Shown: positions 1 to 5,768 of the stretch, one piece after another
Layout of the letters: each line of letters opens with the position of its first letter
Position numbering within the stretch: position 1 is the first letter of the stretch
Assembly (NCBI GenBank): GCA_014239715.1
Contig: JAAZYJ010000355.1
Coordinates: 1-5,768, forward strand
Source of the DNA: Flavobacteriales bacterium
GTDB lineage: Bacteria; Bacteroidota; Bacteroidia; Flavobacteriales; Parvicellaceae
Length of the DNA: 5,768 nucleotides
Direction of reading: 5' to 3'
Notes under the pieces: generated by a model
Seen by the model: the letters and a program-made list of their open reading frames with translations, nothing else
What the model was told of the DNA's origin: nothing
Databases searched by the model: none
Translations under genes and position numbers: made by a program

Positions 1-1357
1 GAACAGGATATACCTGAAGCTTGCCAAAAGCAGATTCATTAATTACTGCCGAATTGTTCAAAATATCGTTCGCAACACAAAAATCAGGTATTCCATAGCC
101 CAATAAGCCGTCGGGTGCTGAGAACTGATGCGCACTTTCTCGTATTGCTTCCATGATCTGACCAGCCGTTTTTGTGGGATTCGCCTGAATCAGACAAGCC
201 GTGGCCCCTGCCATAATCGGAGATGAGAACGATGTACCGCTTCCGACGGATAAGTCTCCGGAGGCCATAATTACCCAGGAATCCTTACCCATAGCCGCAA
301 CATCGGGCTTCACCTGACCCGCCGCATTCGGCCCCACAGATGAAAACGACGCATAATCGCCAAATTCATCAATGGCCCCTACACAAAGTCCATCGCTGGC
401 ATCGCATGGGGTAGATATGTTTGAAGGACCTGAATTCCCGGCAGAAGTAAGCACAACTATCCCTTTGGAGAATGCCGTGTTTACACCCATTGCGGCTATT
501 GTTGTTTGACCGTCCAAATCAGCATATACATGGCTCGTTGTTGAGTCGTCGAAATTAAAATATCCTAAAGATATGTTTGCCAGGTCCACGCCTGCTGAAT
601 CGCATCGCTCCAATGCCAAAACAACATTGAACTCCTCAATTTCAGTTTCCGATGTTACGTCTTCTGCAACATAAAGAGCAAGGCTCACATCAATTGCTGC
701 TCCTGCATAATTATCCATGCCGGCTTTCTCAGCCACAATACAAGAGCTAACAGCGGTTCCGTGACCGCTGAACGCGTATACAAAAGGGGTGTTGTTCACA
801 AAATTGTAATTGTCCAGAACCCGGCTTTCCAGATATACTGAATCGAAATAATTAATGTTGTCCATATTATTGAACCCCGCATCAATGACGGCTAGATAAA
901 TCGAATTCCCCGTATAGCCAAGATCGTGAAGACAATCCAAGTTAAGCTGCTCTATCTGCGTTGCAGCCATGCCATAGTTCAGCGATTTCTCTTCGGTGCT
1001 GAGCTTGTCAATTGTGACCTTGCCCCTTCTTATTACTGTTACCCTGCTGATAAAGGCGTGTTTTTCCATCAATTCCGACCTGGAAATCGATGAAGAAAAT
1101 GCAACAGCGTTTAACCAGCGTGATGTTCCCATAAGTGTCCCGTCTTCAGCAAGTGCAACCAGGTAATCGGTGTTCACCAAAAGGTCTTTCGCATCGGCCT
1201 GTACCTTATTTCTTTCTCTTCGACTCTTCGATCTTTCCGAAAATTCCTGTAGTTGATTTTCTGTATTCTTATCCTTGAAGAACACTATCATTTTTTCCTG
1301 GCTGTACGTTGCATTGGAGAGAAACAGCCCAAGAATCACAATTCCCAGTTTTTGCAT
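1..1357 (-). CDS. Secreted subtilisin-like serine protease (peptidase family S8), C-terminus cut by window edge
   Basis: An open frame of 452 codons runs off the left edge. It starts with a signal peptide (MQKLGIVILGLFLSNATYSQ, cleavage near residue 19-20). A propeptide-like region of about 110 residues follows, then the S8 catalytic domain. The full subtilase set is visible: Asp159 in AVIDAGF, His199 in SGHGTAVS, oxyanion-hole Asn308 in TSAGNSGP and nucleophile Ser376 in GTSFSSP. All lie in one unbroken frame, so the enzyme looks active. The last visible residues (KLQVYPV, about 448-452) follow the end of the catalytic domain and resemble the start of a type A T9SS C-terminal sorting domain (usually VYPNP). 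This suggests export across the outer membrane and surface attachment or release; that part is inferred from a few residues. The ATG at 1357 is chosen because it directly precedes the signal peptide. The gene lies 51 nt after the LETM1-like gene on the same strand with no clear promoter between, so it is probably co-transcribed. The substrate is unknown. Confidence 0.93.
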   Translation of the reverse strand, partial: MQKLGIVILGLFLSNATYSQEKMIVFFKDKNTENQLQEFSERSKSRRERNKVQADAKDLLVNTDYLVALAEDGTLMGTSRWLNAVAFSSSISRSELMEKHAFISRVTVIRRGKVTIDKLSTEEKSLNYGMAATQIEQLNLDCLHDLGYTGNSIYLAVIDAGFNNMDNINYFDSVYLESRVLDNYNFVNNTPFVYAFSGHGTAVSSCIVAEKAGMDNYAGAAIDVSLALYVAEDVTSETEIEEFNVVLALERCDSAGVDLANISLGYFNFDDSTTSHVYADLDGQTTIAAMGVNTAFSKGIVVLTSAGNSGPSNISTPCDASDGLCVGAIDEFGDYASFSSVGPNAAGQVKPDVAAMGKDSWVIMASGDLSVGSGTSFSSPIMAGATACLIQANPTKTAGQIMEAIRESAHQFSAPDGLLGYGIPDFCVANDILNNSAVINESAFGKLQVYPV

Positions 1358-1408
1358 GTGCACAATTTACGATTATTCTGTTTGTGTTCCGAATTGAGTG
1401 GGTGGCAT

Positions 1409-2680
1409 TCATCCTTTTGCCCCCTCTTCTCCCTCTATCTTATTGGCTCTGAACGCAGAGGGAATCAGATCGGGAACAATTTTAAGAACGATCGGCAGTA
1501 GAAGGGTGCCGCCTGGCAATATGAATATTGCAAGTGCCGGAATTGTTTTTGCAATTTCCTTGAAGTGCGATCGGACAAGCTCCTTTTCCTCCTTAGTCAG
1601 CTCATTTGTTGTTCCCTTTTTTACCAGGGAAACAAGTTCCTTGCTCCCCTTTATCTCCTCGGCAAGCTTGTCCTTATTTCGCATTAGTATTTTTGTCCAT
1701 CTATTGGTCATCCTCGAGTAAACCTTCTCGTAAGATGCGGAACCTTGCATGAATTCAAATTCACTCCCGGTTTTCAACAGAAAACCTTCAATTAATCCTA
1801 AATTTTCTTCCAGATCATGGTTTGGAATTCCGAGGTACTCGCACAGCTTACTTAAAAATTTTATTTCATCGTTCGTCAGCTCTTCTTCCGAAAGGATGGT
1901 CAGGATGGAAACATCAAGAATAAAGCGCTGCAACAACCAGTGACCCTTCACAAAAGTCGATATTTCCGAAATATCTGCCCCGGTCTTGAGCTTGGTTTTC
2001 ATCTCCTCCTGCCCTTTTTCATTGAGGTTCGCTGATGCCAAAAAAACATCGAAAATTTCCCGCTCCTTTTTCCCTAATTCACCATCTGAATATGCAGATA
2101 AAATTATTGCTGTTAAGACATTCTTTGCGAATGCGCTGTATTCCTTTAGCGCTTCATTGCTTTCTCTGTGCACAAAATCATCGAAGAGTATCACGTCCAA
2201 ATACGAAAAGGCATTGCTGAGTGAATTTACCCACCACTTGTTCTCCAACAGATTTGTTTTTATTTCAACGCGTTTCGCTAAAATACTCTCCAGCTTTTCG
2301 AGCTTCGTTTCTTTGAGGAAAAACTTGAACGCTTTAGAAATTGCACTTGCATTGTGGTGCTCGTAAAAGGAAACCAGTGCATCAATGAACTCGTCTTTAT
2401 TGAATTCCTTTTCTTTGTTTATTTGGAGGTATACGAACAAATGAGCCTCGAAAATAAGAAGCCGTAGCTTTTCTTCCTTCGTCCATTTTGAGTCATCGAG
2501 ATCCCGGCCAAATATCAATTCTTGGGGATATCCAAATACAATTCCGGAGTTTGCTAGAGTCAAATGCATGAAATGCAACTTCCTCATGTTCGAGGGTCGT
2601 TTTACTTCGAGATTAATTGCACCTTTAGTGACCAGATCGAAGTACTTGTTAATCCATCCTTTTGCTCCCGGAGATATCAT
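1409..2680 (-). CDS. LETM1-related protein with TerB-like middle domain (423 aa)
   Basis: The C-terminus (residues about 360-412) matches the core of LETM1 proteins: a charged helix (LTKEEKELVRSHFKEIAKTI), then a hydrophobic Pro/Gly-rich segment containing LPGGTLLLPIVLK and ending PDLIPSAF. The same motif appears in mitochondrial LETM1 as a membrane segment ending LPSTF. Residues about 180-230 resemble a TerB-like helical domain, with the acidic signature AYSDGELGKKERE (Asp199, Glu206), which in TerB relatives is a proposed metal-binding site. The N-terminal 180 residues are helical and unassigned. There is no signal peptide, so it is probably cytoplasmic and associated with the inner membrane through residues about 379-402. 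Bacteroidota homologues are often named LETM1-related biofilm-associated protein; the molecular function is not established. The ATG at 2680 lies 7 nt after the stop of the barrel gene, implying co-transcription and possible translational coupling. The frame is intact. The LETM1 assignment is confident; the TerB-like one is moderate. Confidence 0.88.
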   Translation of the reverse strand: MISPGAKGWINKYFDLVTKGAINLEVKRPSNMRKLHFMHLTLANSGIVFGYPQELIFGRDLDDSKWTKEEKLRLLIFEAHLFVYLQINKEKEFNKDEFIDALVSFYEHHNASAISKAFKFFLKETKLEKLESILAKRVEIKTNLLENKWWVNSLSNAFSYLDVILFDDFVHRESNEALKEYSAFAKNVLTAIILSAYSDGELGKKEREIFDVFLASANLNEKGQEEMKTKLKTGADISEISTFVKGHWLLQRFILDVSILTILSEEELTNDEIKFLSKLCEYLGIPNHDLEENLGLIEGFLLKTGSEFEFMQGSASYEKVYSRMTNRWTKILMRNKDKLAEEIKGSKELVSLVKKGTTNELTKEEKELVRSHFKEIAKTIPALAIFILPGGTLLLPIVLKIVPDLIPSAFRANKIEGEEGAKG

Positions 2681-2687
2681 ATTCTAT

Positions 2688-3170
2688 TTACCTGAAACCA
2701 TAACGGATTGTAAACCCCAACATCCATCCCAATTTAAGCTCTGGAATAACACGAAAGGTGGGCCCCATATCCATCGCTAAGTTAATAGGAATATAATTAA
2801 ATGTGTATTCAATTCCCAAAACTCCATCCAGACCAAGCCAACCCCCATTTTGATCGATCTTGCCCCCTCCACTATGGCTTCCAGTAAACCAATATCCACC
2901 ATCCACTCCTGCCCCCCAGTACCATTCAATATCCTTTTTTAATGGGTTGTTTCTGTGGAACAATAACTGCGACCACAGAAAATACCTTCCAGCTCCAAGG
3001 TTAATTTCAAAGGCATTCTTTTCCGAAAAGAAGGTCTTTACGCTAATTTCTGCCAGTGCAACATCCAGAGTTGAAGCATCCGCCCTAAATCCAAGTGCAG
3101 TAGTGTACATCTGGGAATTCGCGTTTATTAAAATGGATAGCATCACAACCAAAATCATTCTGTTTTTCAT
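2688..3170 (-). CDS. Small outer-membrane beta-barrel protein, exported (about 160 aa)
   Basis: The protein opens with a signal peptide (MKNRMILVVMLSILINANSQ, cleavage after about residue 19-20). Short alternating amphipathic strands rich in Gly and aromatics follow, such as FEINLGAGRYFLW, WYWGAGVDGGYWF, GLDGVLGIEYTF and LGWMLGFTIRYGF. The stretch IPINLAMDMGPTFRV is characteristic of small 8-stranded-type barrels in Bacteroidota, where it is usually annotated only as outer membrane beta-barrel protein. The ending IRYGFR is close to the C-terminal aromatic strand expected of a barrel. The start is uncertain. ATG 3170 gives a normal signal peptide and is preferred. ATG 3191 (7 residues longer, with GGAAG 4 nt upstream) is possible. 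ATG 3230 would put 20 unusual residues before the signal peptide and overlap the divergent frame. It is the first gene of the leftward operon. Its role, structural or pore-forming, cannot be read from sequence. Confidence 0.83.
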   Translation of the reverse strand: MKNRMILVVMLSILINANSQMYTTALGFRADASTLDVALAEISVKTFFSEKNAFEINLGAGRYFLWSQLLFHRNNPLKKDIEWYWGAGVDGGYWFTGSHSGGGKIDQNGGWLGLDGVLGIEYTFNYIPINLAMDMGPTFRVIPELKLGWMLGFTIRYGFR

Positions 3171-3323
3171 GTTACTAATCGCATCTTTCATAATACTTCC
3201 ATGAGTGTATAATTGAAACGTTACTTTCATGTAATGTTACTCTTTTGTTTTTTCTGTAATTCCTTTATCTTGACTATTTGTAGTATATTTAACCAAGGTC
3301 TCAAACAAAAATTACTACTATCA
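3171..3323. promoter_or_regulatory. Divergent intergenic region, presumed promoters for both directions
   Basis: This is the only space upstream of both the leftward barrel-LETM1-protease operon and the rightward DUF3095 gene, so promoters for both should lie here. It is AT-rich, with a T-rich plus strand at 3241-3290. TATATTTA at 3284-3291 matches 5 of 6 fixed positions of the Bacteroidota -7 element TAnnTTTG, but no TTG sits 17-23 nt upstream; the nearest TTG, at 3270, is too close. No convincing -7/-33 pair was found on the minus strand. The assignment is therefore by position, not by motif. The plus-strand frame from ATG 3213 crosses most of this region, and reading it as untranslated depends on the later GTG start. 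Confidence 0.4.
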
Positions 3324-4499
3324 GTGCGGCAATTTTACGAAAAAATACCGGCAACATTCGCTTTTAATGATTTCGCAAATCCTGACGCATATCTCGAGGT
3401 CCCTTCTGACTGGTATGTTGCTATTACAGATGTGGTTGGATCCACAAAGGCGATTGAGGAGGGCCGCTACAAAGATGTGAATGCCATCGGGGTCGCAAGT
3501 ATTGTGGGGGTTCGAAATGCCGTCGAGGGAATTTCTATTCCTTTCATTTTTGGAGGAGACGGGGCCACTTTATTAGTTCCCGGAGAAGATGTTGACAGGG
3601 TGCGAAAAGCACTTTCCGGTTTAAAGGTTCTGGCAAATGATGCATTTTCACTTCAGCTGAGAGCAGGATTGGTGCCTGTAAAAGACTTAAAGTCTGCCGG
3701 TCATCAACTGTTCGTGTGTCGTTACGCTACATCTAAAAATATTTCCCAGGCATTTATAAGTGGTGATGGTTTAAAGGCTGCAGAACGATGGATTAAAGAC
3801 CCATCATTTGGCGCAGCATACGAAGTTGCTGATAACGGTCTTAAATCAAATGTTGATTGCTCGGGGTTTGAATGCAGGTGGGAGCCTGTTGCAAGCAGTA
3901 ACGGGTTGATCCTCTCTCTGATTGCTGAAGCCCGTGGTCCTACTATTGCTGATCGAAATAAGTCGTATCGTTCTTTGCTTTCTTCACTTAATGGAATAAT
4001 TAAGACCTTCAGCGGGCCCTGTCCTGTCAATCGAAATTCTTTAAAGCTAAGCAAGGGTAGCTCGCAAGAAGCCAGGATCCGAACAAAAATGCTTTCCCCT
4101 GTTAAACTAAAGCTATACGCAGTATACTACTGGCTCCAAAATTTTCTGGGAAGAATTGTTCTTTCAACAGGCGTTGGTGCATGTGGATTCGGTGAGCGAT
4201 ATGTCAAAGAATTAGTTGCAAATACAGATTATCGTAAATTCGATGAAGGCCTAAGAATGGTGATAGATGTACCATCACATCAAATGGGGAAAATCTTAAG
4301 TGTTTTGGAGCAATTCAGAAGAAGTAATGAGCTTTTCTATGGGACGCATTCTGCAACTTCGGCACTAATGACCTGTGTGGTGACCAACCGAAAGGGAGAC
4401 CACATTCATTTTATTGACGGTGCAGATGGTGGATATGCCCTGGCATCTCAACAACTTAAAACACAACGCTCCATGGCCTCCGTCAACAAAGAGGAATGA
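3324..4499 (+). CDS. DUF3095 family protein, class III nucleotidyl cyclase-like
   Basis: Recognised as DUF3095 by its conserved blocks. Numbering is from GTG 3324 (391 aa). Residues 4-9 are FYEKIP. Residues 30-50 carry W-YVAITDVVGSTKAIEEGRYKD, and 73-84 carry PFIFGGDGATLL. LRAGLVPV is at 112-119, SGDGLKAAERW at 146-156, a C-terminal GTHSATSALMTCVV at 340-353, and HFIDGADGGYA near 362-372. The first two blocks mirror the two metal-binding aspartate motifs of class III adenylate/guanylate cyclases (Asp36 and Asp79 here), so cyclic-nucleotide or related nucleotide chemistry is plausible. No activity is established for the family as far as I know. The frame also extends back to ATG 3213 (428 aa), adding a hydrophobic T-rich stretch (VMLLFCFFCNSFILTICSIF). 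I prefer GTG 3324 because family members start just before the FYxxLP block and because the ATG would leave almost no room for divergent promoters. If the ATG is used, the protein would carry an N-terminal membrane anchor. No partner gene is evident. Confidence 0.85.
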   Translation: MRQFYEKIPATFAFNDFANPDAYLEVPSDWYVAITDVVGSTKAIEEGRYKDVNAIGVASIVGVRNAVEGISIPFIFGGDGATLLVPGEDVDRVRKALSGLKVLANDAFSLQLRAGLVPVKDLKSAGHQLFVCRYATSKNISQAFISGDGLKAAERWIKDPSFGAAYEVADNGLKSNVDCSGFECRWEPVASSNGLILSLIAEARGPTIADRNKSYRSLLSSLNGIIKTFSGPCPVNRNSLKLSKGSSQEARIRTKMLSPVKLKLYAVYYWLQNFLGRIVLSTGVGACGFGERYVKELVANTDYRKFDEGLRMVIDVPSHQMGKILSVLEQFRRSNELFYGTHSATSALMTCVVTNRKGDHIHFIDGADGGYALASQQLKTQRSMASVNKEE

Positions 4500-4511
4500 A
4501 AAGTACAAGTA

Positions 4512-4532
4512 ACATGGATTGTATCCGTATGT
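4512..4532 (+). terminator. Weak imperfect hairpin after the DUF3095 gene, possible terminator
   Basis: Thirteen bases after the DUF3095 stop, ACATGGAT (4512-4519) pairs with ATCC (4523-4526) and ATGT (4529-4532) across a 3-nt loop, with a 2-nt GT bulge on the 3' arm. No run of T follows, so it is a poor intrinsic terminator. It is listed because it is the only stem found between these two genes. Confidence 0.22.
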
Positions 4533-4570
4533 AAACATTCTTAGTCTGGCTCAGTCATAATTATAACGTG

Positions 4571-4598
4571 TTGATTTTGAATATTTTAATTATATTGG
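4571..4598 (+). promoter_or_regulatory. Candidate Bacteroidota promoter for the beta-helix gene
   Basis: TTG at 4571-4573 is followed after 17 nt by TATATTGG at 4591-4598. This matches 5 of 6 fixed positions of the Bacteroidota -7 element TAnnTTTG, and the spacing is within the 17-23 nt reported for flavobacteria. Transcription would begin near 4605, leaving a leader of roughly 27 nt before ATG 4632. Position and spacing fit well, but the element is short and the region AT-rich, so a chance match is possible. Confidence 0.37.
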
Positions 4599-4631
4599 GG
4601 GCCAAAACCAACCTGCTAAACGATAATATCC

Positions 4632-5768
4632 ATGAGGTCACACATCAAATTCACTTGTGCAGCTCTGCTTTTTTGCATCAATACAGGATTTTCGCAAAAT
4701 TGTAATTGCGACCACATTATCACCGGTCTGAGCACTACAGCCGTGAATCAAATTTACGCCCAAAACTATAATTACGCTCCGGGAGACACGTTTTGTATTT
4801 TGGCAGATACCCTTTCCGGGTTACGGTTCATTGGCTTTGAGGGAACCGCAGACTCGGTACTCACAATTATCAATTGTGGCGGAGAGGTTGTAATAAAAGA
4901 AAACATGTACTCCGGAATTGACACACACGAATCTCGTTTTGTTGTGCTTTCAGGTAGTGGTGATCCGAATATAGAATATGGCTTCCATGTGATCGAAACT
5001 GGGACTGGGGGTGTGGGCGTCGCATTGAGTAAATTTTCTTCGGACATAGAAGTACATCATATTGAGATTGAAAACACCGGATTTGCCGGTCTAATGGCAA
5101 AGACAGATCCCAATTGTACTGATAGCATGACCTGGAGGATAAACGGATATGTTTTCGAAAATTTACACGTACACCATAATTACATTCACGATACCGAAGG
5201 AGAAGGAATGTATATAGGCTATACGGGAGGATATAAAGTTGTTTCCAATAAAATATGTAACGGAGAATACGTTTTTGGTCATTGGTTCGATGGTGTGAAT
5301 ATACACGATAATATTCTGGAAAACACCGGATGGGATGGCATTCAGGTAACGCTGGCCAGAACTGGTGCCGAAATTCATCACAATACTATTACCAACTGGG
5401 GCGTTGCCAATGCAACCTGGCAAAACTTCATGATGTCCATTGGTGGAGGAATCTATGATGTATATAATAATTTCGGGGTTAACGAAGACGGAAATGAGGG
5501 TAATGGAATTCAGTTGATCAGCGGTCAAAGCGGGACTAAATTTTACAACAATGTAATTATCAATCCATTCGAACACGGGATTTTCATGCATGCACGACAC
5601 GAATTCGACGACACGACAAATGGTTACTATTTTTTAAACAATACCATTATCAGCCCTGAAAAAAGCGGTGTGTTTTACAATCCGAGGATCATGTACAGTG
5701 AGGATTCCAGTTTGCTCTATGTGGATCAGGACAATGTACCATTGATCTGTCGTAACAACCTAATTGCC
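4632..5768 (+). CDS. Secreted right-handed parallel beta-helix protein, C-terminus cut by window edge
   Basis: The frame is open for 379 codons to the window end. A signal peptide (MRSHIKFTCAALLFCINTGFSQ, cleavage near residue 21-22) precedes a short Cys-rich start (NCNCDH) and a lead-in of about 100 residues. From about residue 138 onward there are repeated beta-helix rungs with Asn/His at the turns: VHHIEIENTGFAGL, VHHNYIHDTEGEGMYIG, IHDNILENTGWDGIQV, IHHNTITNWG, FYNNVIINPFEHGIFMH and FLNNTIISPEKSGVFYN. This H-N-x-I-x-x-T-x-x-x-G pattern is the PbH1/Beta_helix repeat of pectate-lyase-like and other polysaccharide-active or adhesive proteins. No catalytic residues for a specific lyase or hydrolase family could be assigned, so the substrate is unknown. 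Long Bacteroidota proteins of this type usually end in a T9SS sorting domain, which would lie outside the window. The ATG at 4632 is chosen because it begins the signal peptide. There is no lipobox, so it is not a lipoprotein. A candidate promoter lies about 35 nt upstream. Confidence 0.88.
   Translation, partial: MRSHIKFTCAALLFCINTGFSQNCNCDHIITGLSTTAVNQIYAQNYNYAPGDTFCILADTLSGLRFIGFEGTADSVLTIINCGGEVVIKENMYSGIDTHESRFVVLSGSGDPNIEYGFHVIETGTGGVGVALSKFSSDIEVHHIEIENTGFAGLMAKTDPNCTDSMTWRINGYVFENLHVHHNYIHDTEGEGMYIGYTGGYKVVSNKICNGEYVFGHWFDGVNIHDNILENTGWDGIQVTLARTGAEIHHNTITNWGVANATWQNFMMSIGGGIYDVYNNFGVNEDGNEGNGIQLISGQSGTKFYNNVIINPFEHGIFMHARHEFDDTTNGYYFLNNTIISPEKSGVFYNPRIMYSEDSSLLYVDQDNVPLICRNNLIA

Noticed and set aside
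1358..1408. Possible promoter in the gap before the protease (TAAATTGT on the minus strand)
   Set aside because: It matches only 4 of 6 fixed positions of the -7 element and has no TTG at the right distance; read-through from the upstream genes is simpler.
1986..2366. Plus-strand open frame of 126 codons inside the LETM1-like gene
   Set aside because: It is antisense to a gene with recognisable domains; its product is a low-complexity Ser/Phe-rich sequence with no family resemblance.
2860..3204. Plus-strand open frame of 114 codons opposite the barrel gene
   Set aside because: The opposite strand encodes a signal peptide and barrel strands; this frame is its shadow, starting MPPPLWLPVNQ with no recognisable fold.
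3722..4054. Minus-strand open frame of 110 codons inside the DUF3095 gene
   Set aside because: It lies wholly inside a conserved gene on the other strand and shows no motif of its own.
5067..5334. Short direct DNA repeat (GAAAACACCGGAT) seen twice
   Set aside because: It is explained by repeated ENTG rungs in the beta-helix protein and not by a mobile element or regulatory repeat.
5163..5600. Minus-strand open frame of 145 codons opposite the beta-helix gene
   Set aside because: Long antisense frames arise from the repetitive Asn/Ile-rich beta-helix codons; the plus strand has the signal peptide and repeats.

Overview
The window looks like chromosome from a member of the Bacteroidota, most likely a flavobacterium-like lineage. 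The reasons are: two genes encode exported proteins with short signal peptides ending in Ser-Gln; the subtilase runs into what looks like the start of a type IX secretion (T9SS) sorting domain; Shine-Dalgarno sequences are weak or absent; one promoter candidate fits the Bacteroidota TTG / TAnnTTTG pattern; and the closest recognisable families (LETM1-related biofilm-type protein, small outer-membrane barrel, beta-helix surface protein) are typical of this phylum. The two terminal genes run off the window.

Left half, minus strand (3170 down to 1): three genes read leftward in a probable operon. First is a small exported outer-membrane beta-barrel protein (2688-3170). After 7 nt comes a 423-residue protein with a TerB-like middle and a C-terminal LETM1-like motif (1409-2680). 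After 51 nt comes a secreted S8 subtilisin-like protease (1-1357, C-terminus outside the window). No promoter or terminator could be recognised between them.

Centre (3171-3323): a divergent intergenic region of about 150 bp, T-rich on the plus strand, which must hold the promoters of the leftward operon and of the rightward gene.

Right half, plus strand: a DUF3095-family protein related to class III nucleotidyl cyclases (stop at 4499; start most likely GTG 3324, or ATG 3213), then a 132-bp gap with a weak hairpin and a plausible Bacteroidota promoter, then a secreted right-handed beta-helix protein (4632 to the window end, incomplete).

Three of the five genes encode exported or surface proteins (barrel, subtilase, beta-helix), interleaved with a probable membrane-associated LETM1-like protein and a soluble cyclase-like protein. 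No mobile element, RNA gene, CRISPR array or phage signature was seen. The two points most worth following are the LETM1/TerB protein inside a cell-envelope operon and the apparently intact metal-binding aspartates of the DUF3095 protein.
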